Shown here: positions 58,578-64,000 of the stretch, in pieces
Layout of the letters: every line of letters starts with the position of its first letter
Position numbering within the stretch: position 1 is the first letter of the stretch
From: Marichromatium bheemlicum
GTDB taxonomy: Bacteria > Pseudomonadota > Gammaproteobacteria > Chromatiales > Chromatiaceae
Assembly (NCBI RefSeq): GCF_012276755.1
Contig: NZ_JAAXKX010000010.1
Location: 1 to 64,000 of the forward strand
Length of the DNA stretch: 64,000 nucleotides
Direction: 5' to 3'
Translations under genes and position numbers: made by a program
Notes under the pieces: model-generated
Told to the model about the DNA's origin: nothing
The model's database searches: none
The model's input: only the letters and a program-made list of their open reading frames with translations

Positions 58578-58884
58578 AAGCCCTCGAGAGCCGCGGCCTG
58601 CAGGTGTATATAGTGAACAGCCAAAGTGATCAATCCATCGCAACGCAGATGGCTTGCAACTTTTCATTACGCGGTTTCAAGAAGACGGCTGCCGCCGTGA
58701 CACCAGCCATTTTCTCGAACGCTAGTGATCTTGTTGGGTTTCCTGCTCAAGGGCAATCACCACTGATGAAATGGTGAGGAACGGGCAATCCAATCTACGA
58801 GGTGACGCAGTGAGGTGAGTTGGGTGCAACCCAACATCAGCCGATGGCGCCAGCACCGGCCAGATCGATCTCGATACATCGAAG
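58578..58884. other. Intergenic region after the CRISPR array
   Basis: No supported gene. Near 58780-58840 there are fragments of the genome's repeat vocabulary (ACGGGCAATCCAATCTACGAGG and AGTTGGGTGCAACCCAAC), weaker relatives of the palindromes at 41-45 kb. Confidence 0.45.
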
Positions 58885-59466
58885 TCAGCAGTGCTCGAGC
58901 AATACGCTGAAATCCCCCGCCAGATAACCCTCTCGCACCGTCATGGTCGCGTTCAAGGTATCGGCAAGCTGTTGGATCTCGGCGGGTTTACGGCAGTTGT
59001 AGATGAGCGAGGTATCGCGACCCTTGAGCAGGTTGAACACGAAACCGCGACGGCTGGCAGCAAGACAATTGCGGATAAAGGCCTGGGTTTCGTCCCAGGT
59101 GAGGATGTTCATGGCGCCGCTGCAGAGATAATAATCGGCCTCGGGCAGTGGATCCTGGAGTACGTCGCAGTGACGGATCTCGCAGCCGGTGCGCGCGCGC
59201 GCCGTCTCGATCATCGGCGCCATCACGTCTAATCCGAGATAGCGCGCCGGCTCTCGTTCGCATTCACGCAGATAGAGCAGCAAGTCGCCGAAACCGCAGC
59301 CAGCATCGACCAACTCGATGCTGGCGAGATCATCAGGCAATAGCTCACAGAGCACACGAAAGCGCACCTGCTGGGTCTGTTCGGAGATCCACTGCACGCC
59401 CTCAGCCGTGGTGCCATGGGCCTCCAGGGCGTCGTGATAGAAGGTCTCGTTGTCGACTCGCGGCAT
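58885..59466 (-). CDS. Class I SAM-dependent methyltransferase
   Basis: The 193-residue product has motif I ELVDAGCGFGDLLLYL (about 50-65), the acidic post-I residue in YLGLDVMAPMIETAR, and CDVLQDPLPEADYYLCSGAMNIL. A substrate is not evident; the small size and lack of an extra domain fit small-molecule or tRNA/protein methyltransferases alike. It is the last gene of a minus-strand unit after the DNA glycosylase (18-nt gap) and a GlgC-like gene. Confidence 0.8.
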   Translation of the reverse strand: MPRVDNETFYHDALEAHGTTAEGVQWISEQTQQVRFRVLCELLPDDLASIELVDAGCGFGDLLLYLRECEREPARYLGLDVMAPMIETARARTGCEIRHCDVLQDPLPEADYYLCSGAMNILTWDETQAFIRNCLAASRRGFVFNLLKGRDTSLIYNCRKPAEIQQLADTLNATMTVREGYLAGDFSVLLEHC

Positions 59467-59484
59467 GGTCTCGTGGTCCTCGGC

Positions 59485-60171
59485 TCAAATCGGTGTCGTA
59501 TTGCCACGGGGCGGCGGCGACAAGACGAACGGACAAGGTGTCCGCAAGGCGCAGTCTGTGCAGTTCGGTCGCACTCGGCAGACGTGCTTGGCGTGCGCCA
59601 CGATCAGTGCATGGTATTCCTGGAACAGGGCGACATCACTCGGCAAGGCCTCTTCGAATCCATGGCGAATGGTCTCGTAATCCTCGTCGCCGTTGAGCCA
59701 CCCGAGCCGGGCGCACAAGCGTCGAGTATAGGCATCGACCACAAAGACCGGGCGCGCGAAGGCATAGAGCAGGATGTCATCGGCCGTCTCCGGGCCGACG
59801 CCGGGGATCGCCAACAACCATTCACGCAACGCTGGGGTCGCGAGTGCTGCGAGCGCGTCGAACTCGCCGATTTGGCGGTAACGCTTGCAGAATGCCAGCA
59901 GGCGCCGGGCCTTGACGTTGTAGTAACCACTGGGACGCAGTAGCTCGGCCAGGCGCGTCGGTTCGAGCGCGAGCAGTGCCTCGGCGCTCAACGTGGTCTC
60001 AGTGCGTAACTGGTCGAGCGCGCGCTCGACGTTACGCCAGCTGGTGTTCTGGGTGAGGATGGCACCGACCATGACCTCGAACGGGGTCTCGGCCGGCCAC
60101 CACCCCTGAGCACCGTAACAGGTGTAGAGCGTTTGGTAGAGTGCCTGAAGTGTCGTGGACGTTATGACCAC
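59485..60171 (-). CDS. HhH-GPD DNA glycosylase, EndoIII/MagIII-like
   Basis: The 228-residue base-excision enzyme has the helix-hairpin-helix WLLAIPGVGPETADDILLYA and the catalytic Asp in VVDAYTRR. A C-terminal 4Fe-4S loop follows (CRVRPNCTDCALRTPC). In bifunctional EndoIII the HhH contains the catalytic Lys (GVGRKTA); here that position is Glu (GVGPETA), as in monofunctional glycosylases such as MagIII (3-methyladenine). So it probably removes a base without lyase action. It overlaps the GlgC-like gene by 10 nt. Confidence 0.85.
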   Translation of the reverse strand: MVITSTTLQALYQTLYTCYGAQGWWPAETPFEVMVGAILTQNTSWRNVERALDQLRTETTLSAEALLALEPTRLAELLRPSGYYNVKARRLLAFCKRYRQIGEFDALAALATPALREWLLAIPGVGPETADDILLYAFARPVFVVDAYTRRLCARLGWLNGDEDYETIRHGFEEALPSDVALFQEYHALIVAHAKHVCRVRPNCTDCALRTPCPFVLSPPPRGNTTPI

Positions 60172-61400
60172 TCGACATCCCGGGGCACGACGACGATGCC
60201 CTTCTGCGAGACCTCGAAACGCTCGCGATCGCGCTCGGGGTCGATGCCGACCTGCTCTCCAGGTGGCACTACCACGCCCTTCTCGACGATGCAGTTACGC
60301 AGATGGGCCTCGGCGCCGACCTGCACGCCATCGAACAGGATCGCCTTCTCGACGATGGCGCTATCACCGACACGCACGCGCGGGAACAGCATCGAGTGGT
60401 TGACTCCGCCGCCACAGATCACGGTACCGGCAGCGAGCATCGAGTTGACGAAGATCCCCTCGTTACCGCTGCGCGCACCCGGTACGGTGCGTGCTGGCGG
60501 ATACTGCCCCTGGGAGGTGCGGATGTTCCAGTCGTCCTGGTAGAGATCGAGCGAGGGTTCCGGGCTCAATAGCTCCATGTTGGCCTGGTAGTAGGCATCG
60601 ACCGAGGAGAGATCGCACCAGTAGCGATCGGGAGTGACCCGGCCGCGCTCCTGACCAAAGCGATAGGCGCGCACCCGGTGCGTTTGGGTGAGGAAGGCGA
60701 GTACGTCCTTGGCGAGATGTCGATCCGGGGGCAGCGGACCGACCTCGGCATCGGCGCTCTCGCGCCGAGCGAAGGCATCGAACAGCCAGCCGCGATCGAA
60801 GATATAGACGCCCATGGTCTCGAAGGCACGCTCACTCTGGATCTCGCCGGCACGTTCTGCCGGCAGGATGCGCACGATGCGATCGTGCTCGTCGAGTTCG
60901 ACGCGGGCCTGGGTCCGTGAGGGCGGCGCACTCGGGTCGACCTCGCGCACCGCCACCGTGACCTCAGCGCGAGCGTCGACATGGGCATGCACCATCTCGC
61001 TGTAATCCATGCGATAGATGGCGCCACCATCGAGCACCAAGACCTGACGGGCGCGGTTGCGTTCGATCAGGTTACGATTCTGCCGAATCGCATCGAAGGG
61101 ACCGGCGTACCAGTGCTGGCCGTCGCGCATCTGCGCCGGCACCGGGATGATGAACTCACCGAGTTCGGGGTTGTAGATCGACCAACCATCGCGCAGGTGC
61201 TTGTGCAGCGAATGGCTCTTGTACTGGGTCACCACCAGGACCTGGCGCAGGCCCGAATGCAGACAGTTGGCCAGCGCGAAATCGATCACCCGGAACTTAC
61301 CACCGAAGGGAACGGCTGCCTTCGGACGATGGCGGGTCAAGGGCGCGGGGCCCACCCCGCGATCGATGGCAAGCATGAAGATCAGGGTATCTGCGGACAT
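60162..61400 (-). CDS. GlgC-like nucleotidyltransferase homologue with degenerate active site
   Basis: Overall similarity to ADP-glucose pyrophosphorylase is clear: PKAAVPFGGKFRVIDFALANCLHSGLRQVLVVTQYKSHSLHKHLRDGW, AIYRMDYSEMVHAHVD, and a C-terminal left-handed beta-helix (GTVICGGGVNHSMLFPRVRVGDSAIVEKAILFDGVQVG). But the nucleotide loop GGRGTRL is replaced by IDRGVGPAPL (about 12-21), the catalytic GDH (Asp142 in E. coli) is GGA (about 125-127), and the FxEKP substrate block is absent. Catalysis is therefore doubtful; a regulatory or altered role is inferred. Start ATG 61400 is used; a GTG at 61442 is possible. Transcribed with a DNA glycosylase and a methyltransferase. Confidence 0.82.
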   Translation of the reverse strand: MSADTLIFMLAIDRGVGPAPLTRHRPKAAVPFGGKFRVIDFALANCLHSGLRQVLVVTQYKSHSLHKHLRDGWSIYNPELGEFIIPVPAQMRDGQHWYAGPFDAIRQNRNLIERNRARQVLVLDGGAIYRMDYSEMVHAHVDARAEVTVAVREVDPSAPPSRTQARVELDEHDRIVRILPAERAGEIQSERAFETMGVYIFDRGWLFDAFARRESADAEVGPLPPDRHLAKDVLAFLTQTHRVRAYRFGQERGRVTPDRYWCDLSSVDAYYQANMELLSPEPSLDLYQDDWNIRTSQGQYPPARTVPGARSGNEGIFVNSMLAAGTVICGGGVNHSMLFPRVRVGDSAIVEKAILFDGVQVGAEAHLRNCIVEKGVVVPPGEQVGIDPERDRERFEVSQKGIVVVPRDVEWS

Positions 61401-61552
61401 GGCTCTTGGTTTCAGACTGACGGGTATCGTTTCCCGCGGCACAGTCTAGCCCGCAGATCGGGCAGGGAAAACGGCGCCGGCCATGTTCCGATCGAAAGGG
61501 CCATGGCGATCGGGCGCGCCGAGCGCCATGGCCGGTGGATGATGATCGCCCT

Positions 61553-62299
61553 TCAGTGGGCACTGGCCGTGGTGATCAGGGCACGCATGTCGCGTACCGC
61601 GCGGTCGAGCCCGGAGAAGAGCGCACGGGCGATGATGGCATGACCGATATTGAGTTCGGTGATGCCAGGGATGGCCGCAATCGGCTTGACGTTGGCGTAA
61701 TCGAGCCCGTGTCCGGCGTTGACCTGCAACCCCAACGAACGGCCGTGGCTGACGGCACGCTCGATACGCGCTAGCGCCTCGGCGCGGGCCTCGCGTCCGT
61801 CGGCGTCGGCATAGTGCCCGGTGTGTAGCTCGACGACCGGGGCGCCGATAGCGCGCGCCGCATCGAGCTGCGCCGGATCGGGGTCAACGAACAGCGACAC
61901 CCGCACCCCGGCCTCGGCCAGACGGGCGCAGAACTCGGTGAGGTGGGCCTGGTGGGCGATCAGGTCGAGCCCACCCTCGGTGGTCAGCTCCTGGCGTCGC
62001 TCGGGCACCAGACAGCAGTCGTGTGGACGCAGCCGCGCTGCAATCTCGCCCATCTCGGCGGTGGCGGCCATCTCCAGGTTCATCCGCGTCTGCAGGATGC
62101 CGCGCAGCAGCTCGACATCACGGTCCTGGATGTGGCGGCGATCCTCGCGCAGGTGCAGGGTGATGGCATCGGCCCCGGCCTGCTCGGCGACCAGCGCCGC
62201 CTGGATCGGCTCGGGATAGCGGGTACCACGCGCCTGACGCACGGTGGCGATATGGTCGATGTTGACGCCCAGCAGCACCTCGTTGGCATGCGTGCTCAA
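61553..62299 (-). CDS. pdxJ: Pyridoxine 5'-phosphate synthase
   Basis: PdxJ condenses 1-deoxyxylulose 5-phosphate with 3-amino-2-oxopropyl phosphate in vitamin B6 synthesis. The 248-residue TIM barrel has [68 protein letters not shown] and [14 protein letters not shown]. The start is taken as TTG 62299 because GAGGAG lies 7-9 nt upstream and the frame above it has no homology. It follows recO in the conserved era-recO-pdxJ order. Confidence 0.94.
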   Translation of the reverse strand: MSTHANEVLLGVNIDHIATVRQARGTRYPEPIQAALVAEQAGADAITLHLREDRRHIQDRDVELLRGILQTRMNLEMAATAEMGEIAARLRPHDCCLVPERRQELTTEGGLDLIAHQAHLTEFCARLAEAGVRVSLFVDPDPAQLDAARAIGAPVVELHTGHYADADGREARAEALARIERAVSHGRSLGLQVNAGHGLDYANVKPIAAIPGITELNIGHAIIARALFSGLDRAVRDMRALITTASAH

Positions 62300-62376
62300 G
62301 GGATTTCTCCTCGCTTCGAACGATAGGGAACGCGGCACCGTGACACGAGGCCGCTGCTCATCTAGTGTGGGGATGA

Positions 62377-63099
62377 TCACCCGCGTCGGCCATACCACTG
62401 CTGGAACAGCGCACGGGTGCGGAGTGGACGATCTCCGAGATGGGGCGCGAGCATGGCGCGCAGCAACACCCGCGCCTCGCGCCGCTGCTCGGCGTCGACC
62501 GGCTTGGCATCGGCGGCGAGCGCCAGCAGGGTGACGCCGCGACAACACGCCCGCGGGTCATCGGTGGCGGTGGCCGCGCGCAGCCCCTGCTCGGGCTCGA
62601 AGACATAGTCGGCGGTGGCGCGCACCGGCCGGCCGGTGGCGGTCTCGACAGCGAGCGCGAGACCATAACCGAGGGCATCGAGCAGGCGCAGCTCGAAGCG
62701 GCGCAGCACCGGCTCGAGGTCGCCTCCCGCGGCCAGTGCCGCGAGCGCGACCTGGTAGTCGTCGAGCAGCGCATCGTGCGGGTCCTCACGACCGAGCAGA
62801 CGCAACAGCAGCTCGTTGACATAGAAACCGCAGAGCAGTGCCCGACCGGCGAGCGCATAGGGCCGGCCCACGGCCTCGACCCGGGTCAGGGTGCGCACCT
62901 CGCCACGCCCGCCGAGTTCCAGCCACAGCGGTTGGAAGGGCTGGAGCAGCGCGGCACGACCGCCAGCGCGGGCGCGCCGCGCGCCGCGCGCGACCGCAGG
63001 CAGCCGCCCGCGACCGACACAGAACAGCTCGACCAGCAGGCTGGTGTCGCGATAGTCGTGCCGGTGCAGGACGAAACCGTGACAGGCGCTGGCGCCCAC
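62377..63099 (-). CDS. recO: DNA repair protein RecO
   Basis: RecO works with RecR to load RecA at gaps and anneals SSB-coated strands. The 240-residue product starts at GTG 63099. It has the N-terminal OB-fold pattern ([35 protein letters not shown], then [25 protein letters not shown]) and the helical C-terminal region ([30 protein letters not shown]). It begins 9 nt after the era stop. Confidence 0.92.
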   Translation of the reverse strand: MGASACHGFVLHRHDYRDTSLLVELFCVGRGRLPAVARGARRARAGGRAALLQPFQPLWLELGGRGEVRTLTRVEAVGRPYALAGRALLCGFYVNELLLRLLGREDPHDALLDDYQVALAALAAGGDLEPVLRRFELRLLDALGYGLALAVETATGRPVRATADYVFEPEQGLRAATATDDPRACCRGVTLLALAADAKPVDAEQRREARVLLRAMLAPHLGDRPLRTRALFQQWYGRRG

Positions 63100-63108
63100 C
63101 GCCGCCGA

Positions 63109-64000
63109 TCAGTCCTCGCTGTAGCCAAGGCGCGCGAGCGCGGCCTCGTCGCTCGACCAGCTCTTCTTGATCTTGACCCAGACCTCGAGATGGACTGGGC
63201 AGTCGAAGAGCTTCTGCATCTCCAGGCGCGCCTGGGTCGCGGTGGCCTTGAGCGACTCGCCCTGCTTGCCGATGATGATCGCCTTCTGCCCCGGGCGCTC
63301 GACCCAGATCAGGGCATTGATCACATAGCGCCCGTCGACCACCTCGAAGCGCTCGATCTCGACCGTGGTGCGATAGGGCAGCTCCTCGCCATAACGCTGG
63401 GTGAGTTGTTCGCGCAGCAGCTCGGCGGCGAAGAAGCGCTCCGAGCGATCGGTGAGCTGCTCCTCGGGGAAGATCGGCTCACCCTCGGGGAGTGCGGCGA
63501 GCACCGCCTGCTCCAGCGCCTCGACCTGATTGCCACGCGCCGCCGAGACCGGGAACAGCTCGCGGAAGGCGTGCCGCTCGCCCAGGGTCTTGAGGAAGGG
63601 CAACAGCGCCTCCTTGTCCTCGACCCGATCGACCTTGTTGATCACCGCGATGCACTCGACCCCGGCGCGGGCGACGGCGGCGAGCGCCTGTTCGTCCTCC
63701 TCGGTCCAACGCAACGCCTCGACCACGAATAGGATCAGGTCGGTATCGGCGAGCGCGGCACGCGCGGTACGGTTGAGATAGCGATTGAGCGCATTCTCGC
63801 CACGCTGATGGATCCCCGGGGTGTCGACGAACAGGATCTGCCCGGCCGCGCTGGTCTTGATCCCGAGGATGGAGTGACGCGTGGTCTGCGCCTTGTGCGA
63901 GGTGATCGCGAGCTTCTGGCCGAGGATGCGGTTGAGCAGCGTCGACTTGCCGACGTTGGGACGTCCGACGATGGCGACGGTGCCGCAGCGACCGGTGATG
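63109..64000 (-). CDS. era: GTPase Era (5' end beyond the window)
   Basis: Era is a GTPase that checks 16S rRNA 3'-end maturation in 30S assembly. The visible 296 residues include G1 GRPNVGKST, the switch I region TRHSILG, G3 DTPGIH, G4 NKVD and the C-terminal KH domain with GKQGESLKATATQARLEMQKLFDCPVHLEVWVKIKKSW. Only the first few codons appear to be missing, as the frame runs off the end at 64000 a few residues before G1. It heads the era-recO-pdxJ set. Confidence 0.95.
   Translation of the reverse strand, partial: ITGRCGTVAIVGRPNVGKSTLLNRILGQKLAITSHKAQTTRHSILGIKTSAAGQILFVDTPGIHQRGENALNRYLNRTARAALADTDLILFVVEALRWTEEDEQALAAVARAGVECIAVINKVDRVEDKEALLPFLKTLGERHAFRELFPVSAARGNQVEALEQAVLAALPEGEPIFPEEQLTDRSERFFAAELLREQLTQRYGEELPYRTTVEIERFEVVDGRYVINALIWVERPGQKAIIIGKQGESLKATATQARLEMQKLFDCPVHLEVWVKIKKSWSSDEAALARLGYSED

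Overview
The window looks like a chromosomal segment of a high-GC gammaproteobacterium, most likely a purple sulfur bacterium or close relative (Chromatiaceae-like). This is inference from gene content and style: nitrogenase-cofactor genes nifEN, a pgsA-uvrC pair, a (rnc)-era-recO-pdxJ block, a SufS-SufE fusion, several TonB-dependent receptors, RAYT-type transposase sequence and a large CRISPR array. No rRNA or marker gene fixes the genus.

Layout. 1-2360: RAYT transposase with short direct repeats, then a secreted SUMF1/FGE-fold protein. 2701-5390: overlapping nifE-nifN (minus strand). 5391-9748: an AT-richer accessory patch with two identical 290-bp MITEs, one of which splits a helicase-nuclease gene in two. 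10077-16965: AraC-type regulator and a five-gene acyl-CoA (beta-oxidation-like) operon. 17233-24002: katG, then a minus-strand heme-type uptake operon (periplasmic CbiX-like lipoprotein, flavin/Fe-S membrane protein, TonB receptor) behind a Fur-like box. 24029-30498: coiled-coil membrane protein, two tRNA-Gly genes, pgsA, uvrC and a SPOR protein. 30512-34914: RND exporter, beta-barrel protein and LolA-like protein operon.

35580-44975 resembles the transport and accessory part of a pyochelin/yersiniabactin-type siderophore locus: PchR/YbtA-like regulator, Sfp-type PPTase, two FyuA-like receptors, an FptX/RhtX-like permease and a PchG/YbtU-like thiazolinyl imide reductase, plus the remnant of an internally deleted type II thioesterase. 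The NRPS/PKS and salicylate genes are absent from the window. Composite palindromic repeats lie among these genes at 41.2, 43.6 and 45.4 kb.

45860-56181 is mostly housekeeping: tRNA-Ser and a truncated tRNA-Ser copy, a Bax1-I family membrane protein, sufS-sufE, an acuI/yhdH-type reductase, a PAS-GGDEF-EAL protein, serS, a DUF190 gene and crcB. 56566-58337 is a CRISPR array with 24 intact repeats and no cas genes in the window; its distal end is hit by a 237-bp deleted IS5-like element. 58885-61400 is an unusual operon of a degenerate GlgC homologue, an EndoIII/MagIII-type DNA glycosylase and a SAM methyltransferase. The window ends with pdxJ, recO and a 5'-truncated era.

The points most worth following up are the MITE-split helicase-nuclease (frame preserved, probably recent), the siderophore locus without a synthetase and with a gutted thioesterase, the iron-regulated heme operon with an exported chelatase-fold protein, and the GlgC homologue that has lost its catalytic motifs.
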